Positions 53,704-62,973 of a stretch of 64,000 nt of DNA are shown in pieces. The position numbers and the translations under genes are program-made. This DNA comes from Buttiauxella ferragutiae. Its GTDB lineage: Bacteria > Pseudomonadota > Gammaproteobacteria > Enterobacterales > Enterobacteriaceae. The DNA lies in assembly GCF_001654915.1 (NCBI RefSeq), contig NZ_LXEQ01000051.1; one strand, 5' to 3'. The notes beneath the pieces were generated by a model. It made no database searches and was not told where the DNA came from. It was given only the letters and a program-made list of their open reading frames with translations. The stretch's first letter is position 1. Every line of letters starts with the position of its first letter.

Positions 53704-55665
53704 TTATTTGCGTTTCGGCATCGTCTTCAATAAGTCGTCTGGGCTAATGGACGCCACAATATCGCTGCCCGGCAAAGGCATTTTCAGGATGTGGTTCTTC
53801 ATTTTGCCAATCACGTGCATTTCGCACGGCTTGCAGTCAAATTTCAGCGTCAGCACTTCATCCTGATGCACCAGTTGCATTGGTGTGGCTTTCCAGCTTT
53901 TCACCGAGCCTTTTGCCTGTTTCGGGCATAAGTTGAAGGCAAAACGCAGACAGTGCTTGGTTACCATCACCGGCACTTCGCCCTTTTCTTCGTGCGCTTC
54001 ATACGCCGCATCAATCAATTTCACGCCGTAACGCTGATAGAACTCACGCGCTTTGTGGTTGTACACGTTGGCCAGGAAAGTGAGGTGTTCATCAGGGTAA
54101 ACTGGCGCAGGCTCACTCACCGCTTTACGGCTGCCGCGTTGGTACTGCTGCAAACGCGCTTCGCTCAGTTCGTCAATAGCTTCACGGCGTAACTGGTTAA
54201 GCTGGCTATTGGGCACGAACAATGGCGCTGGCAAATTCAGGTCAACTTTACGCGCCTGATACATGGTTTGCCCCAGTTTCGCCAGGCTGTCACGCAGGCT
54301 GCCGTAAGCCTTTTCTGGGTTGTTCGCCACTTCGAACTGCCCTTCCAGCGTTTTACTGACGCTCACACCTTCTTCACTGGTAATCGTCAGAACCAATTGT
54401 TCCTGCCAACCGCTTAACTCCATATCTACCGCAATCCGGCGTTCGCTGGACGTTTTCGTCAACGCCTGCTGCCAGTTATGGTCAAGGTTACGGTTCAGAG
54501 GATGGTTCGGACGCACGTTTTTCAGGGTTTCCGGCATTTCGTTTGGCCAAACGCGGTACTGATTTTTACCGGTTTTCTCTACGGTATTGGCACGAAAACC
54601 AACGATTTCACGTTTAATCAGCACGTTCAGGCCATCGCCGTTGGTCAATGAATCGCTGACATTCACATCAAGGAAATCTTTGCCGACTTTCAGCACTTCG
54701 CCCACTGGCAGGCCGATGTATTTCGGTGAATCAAACGCGCCGATATCGATTTTGCGATCGTTAACGAAATAGTCGGTGCTGCCACGGTGGAAAGTTTTGT
54801 CCGGCGAAGGAATAAAGAAATGCGAGGTCACGCCCGAAGAAGCACGAACCAGATCGGTGCGCTGCTCCATTAATTCATCCAGCAACTGACGGTAATACGA
54901 GGTGATGTTTTTCACATAGCTCATATCTTTGTAGCGCCCTTCTATTTTGAAGGAACGCACACCAGCATCGACCAACGCCGCCAGGTTGGCACTCTGGTCA
55001 TTGTCTTTCATCGACAGCAGGTGTTTTTCATAGGCCACCACACGGCCCTGATCGTCTTTAAGTGTGTACGGTAAACGGCAAGCCTGGGAGCAATCACCAC
55101 GGTTTGCACTGCGCCCTGTCTGGGCGTGGGAGATATTACACTGCCCGGAATACGCCACACACAACGCACCATGAATAAAGAATTCAATGGTGGCATCAAC
55201 GTTTTCGTGGATAGCGCGAATTTGTTTGAGGTTCAATTCACGCGCCAGCACGATTTGCGAGAAACCCACATCAGAAAGGAACTTCGCTTTTTCTACACTA
55301 CGAATGTCGCACTGGGTGCTGGCATGAATTTCAATCGGCGGTAGATCCATTTCCATCACGCCCATGTCCTGCACAATCAGCGCATCGACACCGGCCTGAT
55401 ACAGGTCGTGGATCATATGACGAGCGGGTTCGAGTTCGTTGTCATGCAGAATGGTGTTGAGCGTAACGAAAATTTTCGCCCCATAACGATGGGCAAACGG
55501 CACCAGTTCTGCAAGGTCTTGCAGACTGTTACCGGCATTATGGCGAGCGCCAAAGCCAGGCCCACCGATGTAAACCGCATCCGCACCATGCAAAATGGCT
55601 TCACGGGCAATGGCGGTATCACGGGCAGGACTGAGTAATTCGAGATGATTGGCGTGCAGGCGCAT
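53704..55665 (-). CDS. rlhA: 23S rRNA 5-hydroxycytidine synthase RlhA (U32 family)
   Basis: A 653-residue protein equal to E. coli RlhA/YdcP, which hydroxylates C2501 of 23S rRNA. The U32 peptidase-like TIM barrel fills the first 300 residues (LLSPARDTAIAREAILHGADAVYIGG). A cysteine set in GALCVAYSGQCNISHAQTGRSANRGDCSQACR (in part: CSQACRLPY) and a further cysteine cluster near the end (HCLRFAFNLCPKQ, FDCKPCEMHV) are expected to hold an iron-sulfur cluster. Single gene with its own promoter. Confidence 0.95.
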   Translation of the reverse strand: MRLHANHLELLSPARDTAIAREAILHGADAVYIGGPGFGARHNAGNSLQDLAELVPFAHRYGAKIFVTLNTILHDNELEPARHMIHDLYQAGVDALIVQDMGVMEMDLPPIEIHASTQCDIRSVEKAKFLSDVGFSQIVLARELNLKQIRAIHENVDATIEFFIHGALCVAYSGQCNISHAQTGRSANRGDCSQACRLPYTLKDDQGRVVAYEKHLLSMKDNDQSANLAALVDAGVRSFKIEGRYKDMSYVKNITSYYRQLLDELMEQRTDLVRASSGVTSHFFIPSPDKTFHRGSTDYFVNDRKIDIGAFDSPKYIGLPVGEVLKVGKDFLDVNVSDSLTNGDGLNVLIKREIVGFRANTVEKTGKNQYRVWPNEMPETLKNVRPNHPLNRNLDHNWQQALTKTSSERRIAVDMELSGWQEQLVLTITSEEGVSVSKTLEGQFEVANNPEKAYGSLRDSLAKLGQTMYQARKVDLNLPAPLFVPNSQLNQLRREAIDELSEARLQQYQRGSRKAVSEPAPVYPDEHLTFLANVYNHKAREFYQRYGVKLIDAAYEAHEEKGEVPVMVTKHCLRFAFNLCPKQAKGSVKSWKATPMQLVHQDEVLTLKFDCKPCEMHVIGKMKNHILKMPLPGSDIVASISPDDLLKTMPKRK

Positions 55666-55849
55666 AGTGAATTTGTTTTCTGTGTTATGGGCGAAAGGCG
55701 GCCATTGTAGTCAGATTGGGCACGTATGCAAAGAGCTGCGCAGCCCATAGAAAATGGTGCATCCGCCTCCTCCGCTGCGATTTTTTTCCTCTGGGGCTTC
55801 ATACACGCAGTAATAACACTGAATTAGCTAAAGATGCTGTACTAGATAT

Positions 55850-55858
55850 TGATATAAT
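55850..55858 (+). promoter_or_regulatory. Extended -10 promoter of the GGDEF-EAL gene
   Basis: TGATATAAT fits the extended -10 consensus TGnTATAAT; no good -35 is visible, as is usual for this type. It lies 93 bases upstream of the start codon. The remainder of the gap 55666-55850 shows nothing else. Confidence 0.5.
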
Positions 55859-55950
55859 TTATACTCACAATGGAAATAATTACCATGAGTTATCATATTA
55901 GGTCTGTTTATGTGGGAGCTAAATGAATGACAGAGTTAAGATAATTGAAA

Positions 55951-57885
55951 ATGACAAAAAACCTCGAACACTCAAAGCTCTATCAATCAGAAGGTGTCCG
56001 GTTGCTCTACAGCAACTCATTACCCGGCATTCTGATTACCTTTATTGCGGCCACTACCCTTGCCTTCACTTTCACCAATAATAATCTGCATGCAAAAGTC
56101 ATCTGGTGGCTGGTGATGACAGCTATTCTCGCCGTTCGAGTTGTTGATACACGCATGTGGTTAAAAAGCACCCCAGAAGGCAAAAGCAGAAAGAGTTGGA
56201 CCATGCGGTTTTCTTGCGGATGTTTGCTCACCGCGTTGATGTGGAGCTTGTATGCGGTCATTTTCTACCAACAATTTTCTATCGAAGAACTCAGCTCTAC
56301 CAATGTGATTCTGGCCGCCATGGCCGGAGGCGCAACCAGCATTCTTTCCGCTAATCTCATGCTTGCTTCGATATACAACATTATTATCCTGATACCAATG
56401 TCAGTTTTGCTCATGATGCAGCCCGAACAATATAAAATTAATCTTGGCGGTCTGGGGATTTGCTTCACGATAATAATGATCATCTCGTCAGCACGTTCCG
56501 CAAATTATATTAAAGAAGCCATTTTGTTACGTTACAGAAACAAAAAACTGGTCTCACGCATGGAAGAAACTATCCGCATCAGGACTCAGGAAGTTTATGA
56601 GATCTCGAATAAAGATTCGTTAACCCGTTTATACAATCGCACAGCGTTCTTATCTGCCGTCGAACGTGTAGAGCAAGATTTCAACCTACACCATATAACA
56701 GGCTTTGCCATCTTTTTTATCGATCTGGATGGTTTTAAAAATATTAATGACACGCTCGGTCATAATGCTGGCGACAACGTATTAGTGAATATCAGTGAGC
56801 GGCTAAAAAGCTGTAATGCCGCTGACACGCTAATGTGCCGCTGGGGCGGAGATGAGTTTATCTTGCTGGTAAAAGAAAACCGACATCAGACGATCCGCGC
56901 GCTGGCGCAAAAAATTACCGCCACCCTTTCTCAGCCCATAGATTTAGGCGACCAAACCATCACCCTCAACGCCACCATTGGGATTTCAGTGTGCCCGGAA
57001 CATGACACCTCAGTCACGCGCCTTATCCAACTGGCTGATATCGCCATGTATTCGCAAAAGGGCAAATATCCGGAACGCATGGCTTTTTATAATCTCAATC
57101 TGGAACACAATCTGCATCGTAAAATCATGCTCAACGAGGCGTTAAAATGCGCACTTGAGCGCCAGGAACTGCGTCTGGTGTATCAACCAATTGTTGATTC
57201 CGCTGGCCAGATTGTCAGCTTTGAAGCCTTACTACGCTGGCATTATCAAGACCAGGAAATCTCGCCTGTTGAATTCATTCCCTTGCTGGAACAAAGCGGT
57301 CGCATTGTCGAAATCGGCAGTTGGGTTCTGGAAGAAGCCTGCAAAATGTTGGTGACGCTGCGCCAGGGCCACGCCGAAATCTGCATGTGCGTGAATATTT
57401 CTCTGATTCAGTTTTACGATAAAGATTTTGTGAATAACGTTAAGCAGGTTATCGAACAGCAGGCTATTCCCGGGCATTTGCTGCACCTGGAAGTGACGGA
57501 ATCGATCTTCCAGTCTGAACAAATGCAGGTTAACCATAAAGTGAGTCAGTTGCAGAAGTGTGGTGTGAAATTTTCCGTCGATGATTTCGGGACCGGTTAT
57601 TCAAGCCTTTCTGTTATCCAGAATATGAATATCGATTACATTAAAATCGACCGTTCATTTATTCAACACATCGAAAACAAAGGCTTGTCTATTGTGCAGG
57701 CGGTGATGGATATGTCTAAAACCCTCAACTTCCGGGTGATTGCTGAAGGTGTCGAAACCGAGACACAGCGCCATATGCTGGAACAGTGTGGCATCCCGTA
57801 TATGCAGGGTTACTTCTTCTCGCGCCCAATGGAACGCCAGGATGCGCTGGCTTATCTCGGAGATGCTTCGCATAAGTCGGAATAA
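55951..57885 (+). CDS. Membrane GGDEF-EAL protein (cyclic-di-GMP turnover)
   Basis: A 644-residue inner-membrane signalling protein. About six helices in the first 190 residues form a MASE-type sensor. A GGDEF domain follows, with intact WGGDEF (about 303-308); the position of the inhibitory RxxD site reads NAAD, so product inhibition is likely absent. The EAL domain has the intact FEALLRW motif, the CVNIS asparagine, DDFGTGYSSL, KIDRSFI and AEGVET, so phosphodiesterase activity is expected. ATG 55951 is chosen; an in-frame TTG two codons earlier is less likely. It stands alone after an extended -10 promoter. Confidence 0.93.
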   Translation: MTKNLEHSKLYQSEGVRLLYSNSLPGILITFIAATTLAFTFTNNNLHAKVIWWLVMTAILAVRVVDTRMWLKSTPEGKSRKSWTMRFSCGCLLTALMWSLYAVIFYQQFSIEELSSTNVILAAMAGGATSILSANLMLASIYNIIILIPMSVLLMMQPEQYKINLGGLGICFTIIMIISSARSANYIKEAILLRYRNKKLVSRMEETIRIRTQEVYEISNKDSLTRLYNRTAFLSAVERVEQDFNLHHITGFAIFFIDLDGFKNINDTLGHNAGDNVLVNISERLKSCNAADTLMCRWGGDEFILLVKENRHQTIRALAQKITATLSQPIDLGDQTITLNATIGISVCPEHDTSVTRLIQLADIAMYSQKGKYPERMAFYNLNLEHNLHRKIMLNEALKCALERQELRLVYQPIVDSAGQIVSFEALLRWHYQDQEISPVEFIPLLEQSGRIVEIGSWVLEEACKMLVTLRQGHAEICMCVNISLIQFYDKDFVNNVKQVIEQQAIPGHLLHLEVTESIFQSEQMQVNHKVSQLQKCGVKFSVDDFGTGYSSLSVIQNMNIDYIKIDRSFIQHIENKGLSIVQAVMDMSKTLNFRVIAEGVETETQRHMLEQCGIPYMQGYFFSRPMERQDALAYLGDASHKSE

Positions 57886-57988
57886 CGCAGCAACATTCGA
57901 GAATACGATCTTGCAGATTTTTCAATATCATCCGGTCTGTTGTTAACGGTTTGTAATGCTATAGTTTGCCGTCAACAATAAGGAAGAT

Positions 57989-59158
57989 ATGATGCGCTCG
58001 ATTTCGATTCCGTTACCGACGGTGCTGACCGGTTTTGTTGCCGTATTAGTCGGCTACGCAAGTTCCGCAGCGATCATCTGGCAGGCCGCTGAGGCCGCGG
58101 GTGCTAACACCATGCAGATCGCCGGTTGGCTGACGATGCTGGGGATTGGCATGGGTATCAGCACCCTGGTACTGACAATTTGGTACCGCACGCCGATTCT
58201 TACCGCCTGGTCAACGCCAGGTGCTGCGCTGCTCGCCACCAGCCTGCCTGGGCATTCGCTAAACGAAGCCGTTGGCGTCTTTCTTTTCTCCTCGTTGTTG
58301 ATTCTGCTGTGTGGTGCCACCGGCCTGTTCGCCCGCTTAATGCGCCTCATCCCTTCAACACTCTCCGCCGCCATGCTGGCGGGAATTTTGCTGCGCTTTG
58401 GCCTCGATGCCTTTACTTCATTGCAGGGCAATTTTTTGCTTTGCGCGAGCATGTTGCTTGGCTGGTTGTTGGCAAAAGCCTGGGCACCGCGTTATGCCGT
58501 TGTGGTCGCCATGGTTATTGGTCTGTTGGTCTGTGTGATGAGTGGAAATCTGCAAAGCGGCAGCGTGCCTGTGGCGATGGTGATGCCTGAGTTTACGGCT
58601 CCGCATTTTTCACTCAGCAGCTTGCTGGGTATCGGTATTCCGTTCTTCCTCGTCACGATGGCGTCACAAAATGCGCCCGGTGTCGCTACGCTAAAAGCTT
58701 CGGGTTATGACGTTCCCGTCTCACCTTTGATTGTCGTGACTGCCGCTATTGCTCTGCTGCTGGCACCGTTCGGTGTGTTTTCAATCTGTATTGCTGCAAT
58801 CACTGCCGCAATTTGCCAGGGTTCCGAAGCTCATCCTGATCCGGCAAAACGCTGGCTTGCTGCCGCAGCCGCTGGGGTATTTTATTTACTGGCCGGTATT
58901 TTTGGCGGCTCGATAACCACATTACTCACCGCACTCCCGGTGGCTTATATTCATACCCTGGCAGGTTTAGCATTGCTGAGCACCATCGCCGGAAGCTTGT
59001 TTCAGGCGTTAAACCACGAACGGGAGCGCGATGCCGCGATAGTGACATTTTTGGTCACCGCGTCAGGTGTCAGTTTGTTGGGCGTGGGTTCTGCTTTTTG
59101 GGGACTGGTAGCGGGTGGAATCTGTTACGCGCTGTTCTCACTTTCCCGCCGCGCGTAG
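57989..59158 (+). CDS. ydcO: Benzoate/H+ symporter family protein YdcO (BenE)
   Basis: A 389-residue inner-membrane carrier with about 12 helices (E. coli YdcO 391). Family segments: WSTPGAALLAT (about 70-80), VTMASQNAPGVATLKASGYD and a C-terminal GLVAGGICYALF. The substrate in enterobacteria is not established; benzoate in Acinetobacter. Its 3' end overlaps the converging AraC gene by 21 bases. Confidence 0.92.
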   Translation: MMRSISIPLPTVLTGFVAVLVGYASSAAIIWQAAEAAGANTMQIAGWLTMLGIGMGISTLVLTIWYRTPILTAWSTPGAALLATSLPGHSLNEAVGVFLFSSLLILLCGATGLFARLMRLIPSTLSAAMLAGILLRFGLDAFTSLQGNFLLCASMLLGWLLAKAWAPRYAVVVAMVIGLLVCVMSGNLQSGSVPVAMVMPEFTAPHFSLSSLLGIGIPFFLVTMASQNAPGVATLKASGYDVPVSPLIVVTAAIALLLAPFGVFSICIAAITAAICQGSEAHPDPAKRWLAAAAAGVFYLLAGIFGGSITTLLTALPVAYIHTLAGLALLSTIAGSLFQALNHERERDAAIVTFLVTASGVSLLGVGSAFWGLVAGGICYALFSLSRRA

Positions 59159-60010
59159 TTGCGAAGGTGTCACACCGATTGTGGCTTTAAAGCGATTGCT
59201 GAAATGGCTTGCCGAGCTAAATCCGCAAGCCATCGCAATATCGGTCAACGTTAACGGGCTGTTTTTCACCAGCGCTTCGGCGCGTAACATGCGCCGCTGC
59301 ATCACATACTGATGCGGGGCAAGTTGTGTCGACTGCTTGAACATGCGCGCAAAATGAAACTCGCTCAAACCCGCTTCTACAGCCAGTTCAGTCAGGGTTA
59401 AAGGTTCGCTAAGATGTTGTTCAATGTACGCCTGGATATTGCGTAACACCACGGGAGCCAGCCCGCCACGCACATTCGGCAAGCGCCACTGCACATTGCT
59501 GTAAGTCTGCACCAGGTGGGTGAGCAACAATGTCGATGCGGTGCTTAACATCAAATGATTTGCCTGCTGTTGCCAGTCGCTGCTCAATAAAAAGTGGCGA
59601 TATAACTGCGTAATGCGCGGGTCATCACTGAAGATTTTCTCATCGAGCTGGATAGCCGCCGGGCTGCGATCCCAGATTTGCTCGGCAATATTGCGCAGAT
59701 GCTCATCAGTACAATACAGATGCACAAACGAAAAGTGATTGCGGATATCCCAGGTCGTTTCGCTCTCTTTTGGCATCAGGCAAAAACGGTCCGGCCCGCC
59801 GCCATTCTTCCAGCCCGCCGAGGTTTTCTGATAGGTTTCGTAGCCCTCATTCACATACATGCTCAAGGTATGGTGATCGCTACATTGCGTCACGCGATCG
59901 AGGCTGTTTGACCACGCCGAGAGTTGAATCCCGGAGCCTAGCTGCACGTTATCTTCCAGCACCGCGTTGTGCTGGCGAAGATTTTCAAATGCGTGATACG
60001 GCTGGGTCAT
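59138..60010 (-). CDS. AraC-family transcriptional regulator
   Basis: A 290-residue regulator with an N-terminal effector region and a C-terminal AraC DNA-binding domain (about 190-288: LTLTELAVEAGLSEFHFARMFKQ and TLTDIAMACGFSSASHFSNRFKATIGVTPSQLR, in part). It is divergent from the DMT carrier, so it probably controls that gene. At this spot E. coli has ydcN, an XRE-cupin regulator; here it is a different gene. Confidence 0.9.
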   Translation of the reverse strand: MTQPYHAFENLRQHNAVLEDNVQLGSGIQLSAWSNSLDRVTQCSDHHTLSMYVNEGYETYQKTSAGWKNGGGPDRFCLMPKESETTWDIRNHFSFVHLYCTDEHLRNIAEQIWDRSPAAIQLDEKIFSDDPRITQLYRHFLLSSDWQQQANHLMLSTASTLLLTHLVQTYSNVQWRLPNVRGGLAPVVLRNIQAYIEQHLSEPLTLTELAVEAGLSEFHFARMFKQSTQLAPHQYVMQRRMLRAEALVKNSPLTLTDIAMACGFSSASHFSNRFKATIGVTPSQLRAAGK

Positions 60011-60188
60011 AACGGGCGGCCATCAAAGTTCAGGAGTCACAGTTTAAGTAGTGCGCGAGCCTGTTACCAGCCATTAACAATCCCTCCGGTAAAAAAAACC
60101 GCAAGAATATGCAAGCGCCGCAACTACATGAAAGCATCTGCCCGCGCTTTCACTGATACTCCTGCCATCCGTTTCGGGAGATAACAAC

Positions 60189-61094
60189 ATGAATGCGTTA
60201 CTTTATATTTTGGTAGTAGTGATTTGGGGTACAACGTGGCTAGCCATTTATATGCAGCAAGGCGTGGTATCCGTACCCGTTTCTATTTTCTGGCGTTTTG
60301 CCGTGGCGGCGATAGTGATGCTGGTGGTGCTGAAGGCATTGGGGCGCTTACGTCGTATCAGTCTGCGCGACCATCTGTTCTGTATGCTGCAAGGCGGCTG
60401 CGTTTTCGGCTTTAACTTCGTCTGCTTTTATCATGCCGCCGCGTATATCAGCTCCGGCCTGGAATCGGTAATTTTCTCCATGGCGGTACTGTTTAACGCC
60501 GTGAATAGCATGATTTTCTTCCGCCAGCGCCCGCACAAAAACTTGTTGCCAGCGGCGGTGCTCGGCATTTCTGGGGTGGTCGCCCTATTCTGGCATGACC
60601 TGGTCGCCACGCAACTGGCACCGTCGTTGCTGCTGGGGATCGGCTTAAGCGCGCTCGGTACTTTTGGTTTCTCGCTGGGCAATATGATCAGTACGCGCCA
60701 TCAGCGCCGCGGGCTGGAGACTCTGTCCACCAATACCTACGCGATGTTTTATGGCACCGTGATCATGGGTGTACTGGCTCTATTGCGTGGGGATTCGTTT
60801 ATGCCGGAGTTCACGCTACGCTATCTGGGTTCGCTGTTCTATCTGGCGATTTTCGGTTCGGTGATTGCCTTTGGTGCCTATTTCACGCTGGTCGGGCGCA
60901 TTGGTGCCAGCCAGGCGGCTTACAGCACGCTGCTGTTCCCGTTAGTCGCGCTAAGTCTGTCAACGCTCTATGAAGGTTACATCTGGCACAGCAATGCGAT
61001 TATCGGGCTGGTGATGATCCTGCTGGGGAATCTGGTGATGTTCTCGAAACCGGGGATGTTTAACTTGCTGACGTGGCGCAAACGCACGGTGTAA
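60189..61094 (+). CDS. EamA/DMT-family transporter
   Basis: A 301-residue inner-membrane protein with ten helices in two EamA repeats (VVIWGTTWLAI at the start; second repeat from about 150; GRIGASQAAYSTLLFPLVALSLS near the end). Such proteins export amino acids, metabolites or drugs. The divergent AraC regulator is 178 bases away. The substrate is unknown. Confidence 0.88.
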   Translation: MNALLYILVVVIWGTTWLAIYMQQGVVSVPVSIFWRFAVAAIVMLVVLKALGRLRRISLRDHLFCMLQGGCVFGFNFVCFYHAAAYISSGLESVIFSMAVLFNAVNSMIFFRQRPHKNLLPAAVLGISGVVALFWHDLVATQLAPSLLLGIGLSALGTFGFSLGNMISTRHQRRGLETLSTNTYAMFYGTVIMGVLALLRGDSFMPEFTLRYLGSLFYLAIFGSVIAFGAYFTLVGRIGASQAAYSTLLFPLVALSLSTLYEGYIWHSNAIIGLVMILLGNLVMFSKPGMFNLLTWRKRTV

Positions 61095-61106
61095 AGCGAT
61101 TAAAAA

Positions 61107-61125
61107 GGGAGCCAGGCTCCCTTTA
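61107..61125 (+). terminator. Short terminator-like stem between the DMT carrier and ydcL
   Basis: GGGAGCC-AG-GCTCCC stem followed by TTTAG, 12 bases past the DMT stop codon; on the minus strand it is followed by TTTTT, so it can end both converging genes. Confidence 0.7.
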
Positions 61126-61128
61126 GAT

Positions 61129-61800
61129 TCACGATTTCTGTTGAGTATCAAATGTTGAGGCATCTGTCGCCAGATCATCAATAACCTGTTTAAGCGTATC
61201 CAGCGTCATCTCCGTATTTTCATTGCTTAAATCTTCGCCTTCGCCTTTACGCACCACACGCATCACCGTTTTCTGCGTTGCCGCATCAATGAGCTCCGCC
61301 TCGAAATAGAGGTTGGTGTTCATAGTACGGTGGCCCGTCGCCGCTTGTGTACCTGCGACAACCAGCGCAATAGGCACCACTTCGTAGAATTGCAGACCTT
61401 CTTTAGAACTGTCTACTGCGGTGATGGCACCACGGAAGATCAGGCTGCGAGGGCCTGATGTCGCCACCAGTGGGATGCGCGCTTGGACAGCACTCTTAAG
61501 TTTGGTATTGGTGTAGTTCAACAAACCGTCCAACACTTTCCTGCCAATTTGTGTGTTCGGTTGTGGCTCCGGGTAATAGGTGATCGGGTTATACACCAGG
61601 CTGTCGTAATTGCTCCCTTTATAGTCAGGGTCAACCCAACGCACGATAGTTCTGCCCGTGGTCGTTTCAGTTTTTTCCAGCCCAGAATAGTCTTTTAAGA
61701 ATCCTGAATATTTTTCAGGTTCCGGTGTAGAAGAAGCACAACCCGCTAACGCTAATATTCCTGTAAGACAGACTACTTTTAAAAACATTGAAGTTTTCAT
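61129..61800 (-). CDS. ydcL: DUF3313 lipoprotein YdcL
   Basis: A 223-residue lipoprotein (E. coli YdcL 222). Lipobox LALAGC with the lipidated cysteine at about residue 21, then the DUF3313 domain (SGFLKDYSGLE, DPDYKGSNYDSLVYNPI). Function unknown. It neighbours ydcO and tehAB in E. coli too, so the region is core. Confidence 0.92.
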   Translation of the reverse strand: MKTSMFLKVVCLTGILALAGCASSTPEPEKYSGFLKDYSGLEKTETTTGRTIVRWVDPDYKGSNYDSLVYNPITYYPEPQPNTQIGRKVLDGLLNYTNTKLKSAVQARIPLVATSGPRSLIFRGAITAVDSSKEGLQFYEVVPIALVVAGTQAATGHRTMNTNLYFEAELIDAATQKTVMRVVRKGEGEDLSNENTEMTLDTLKQVIDDLATDASTFDTQQKS

Positions 61801-61995
61801 TAATCCTCCGTTTAGATTGCATGTAAGCGAGCGCGTTATAGCAATAAAAAGGAGAATAATAAGCGGTGAAAAATGCTAATGAGTTTAAAACCAAACTTTT
61901 CAGAGTGAATTTTATTGCTACTCACAGATAAATAATAATTATTTTTGTATGTATAATCTAAAATACATAATTAAGACAAATAATAAGGAATAAAC

Positions 61996-62388
61996 ATGAT
62001 CCCTCATCTGCGCATTGCCCGACCAGTTACCGATCTTGCAGAAAGTAAAAAGTTGTATTGCCTCGGCTTAGGTTTGCAAGAACTGGGGAATTTTGATGAA
62101 CATGATGGTTTTAGCGGCATCATGCTTGGGCGCAGCGATTTAAACTGGCACCTTGAGTTTACTGTATGCCACCGCCACCCGGTCGAACCTGCGGCTACCG
62201 TGGACGACCTGTTGGTACTTTATTATCCAGATAAAATCCTATGGCAAAAAACCTGCCAGCAAATGCTGAATGCAGGTTTTTTAACCATTAATAGTTTTAA
62301 TCCTTATTGGGATGTCGCCGGTCGTACCTTTATTGATAACGATGGCTATCGCACTGTGTTACAAAACCGCGCGTGGCCAATAGGTTAA
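61996..62388 (+). CDS. VOC (glyoxalase/bleomycin-resistance) family protein
   Basis: A 130-residue protein with one vicinal-oxygen-chelate fold: LRIARPVTDLAESKKLYCLGLGLQEL at the N-terminus, ending with FIDNDGYRTVLQNRAWP. Metal-type residues are not obvious beyond H-E in WHLEFTVCHRHP. No known substrate. Its 3' end overlaps that of the converging tehB by 4 bases. Confidence 0.85.
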   Translation: MIPHLRIARPVTDLAESKKLYCLGLGLQELGNFDEHDGFSGIMLGRSDLNWHLEFTVCHRHPVEPAATVDDLLVLYYPDKILWQKTCQQMLNAGFLTINSFNPYWDVAGRTFIDNDGYRTVLQNRAWPIG

Positions 62389-62972
62389 TTTTTGCGTGCC
62401 AACATAGTGGCGAAACGTAATTTAATACGATTACCTTGCTCGTCGGTCTTATGTAATTCACCGACATCTTCGTTATATTTAAGTAATTCCCAGCCCGCGT
62501 AATAATTGCGTAATTCACCTTCAGCAAAAGCAAATGGAAAACCGACAGTACAAGGGAAATCTTCGGTGTCCATGGCGGCAACGATTAAGTTATAGCCCCC
62601 TGGTTTGGTGCAACGCTGCATATTCGCAATTAATCGAGGAATGGTATCGCGTTCTAAAAACATCATCACTACAGTCGACAGGATAAAGTCGTACTCACCG
62701 TCGAACGCCAATGTGTTCAAATCGACCACATCGGTGATGATATTTTTCAGCCCTTCTGCTGCAATAATTTTATTCAGGTTGCTGATACTCATCTGGTTTT
62801 TATCCCAGGCGGTCACATCAAACCCTTTTTGATTCAGATACAAGCTGTTGCGCCCGCTGCCACAACCGAGATCCAGCGTTTTACCCGGTGGGACGATGGT
62901 GACCGCATTCAGCACTTCAGAGTGAGTGCGGGTTAAACCATATTTCTCGGTATAATAGTTTTCAGAAGCCAT
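62385..62972 (-). CDS. tehB: Tellurite/selenite methyltransferase TehB
   Basis: A 195-residue SAM-dependent methyltransferase (E. coli TehB 197). Motif I LDLGCGSGRNSLYL (about 33-46) and the N-terminal ENYYTEKYGLTRTHSEV are diagnostic. The start at 62972 follows AAAAGGAC and lies one base after the tehA stop; the longer open frame inside tehA is rejected. Confidence 0.95.
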   Translation of the reverse strand: MASENYYTEKYGLTRTHSEVLNAVTIVPPGKTLDLGCGSGRNSLYLNQKGFDVTAWDKNQMSISNLNKIIAAEGLKNIITDVVDLNTLAFDGEYDFILSTVVMMFLERDTIPRLIANMQRCTKPGGYNLIVAAMDTEDFPCTVGFPFAFAEGELRNYYAGWELLKYNEDVGELHKTDEQGNRIKLRFATMLARKN

Positions 62973-62973
62973 C

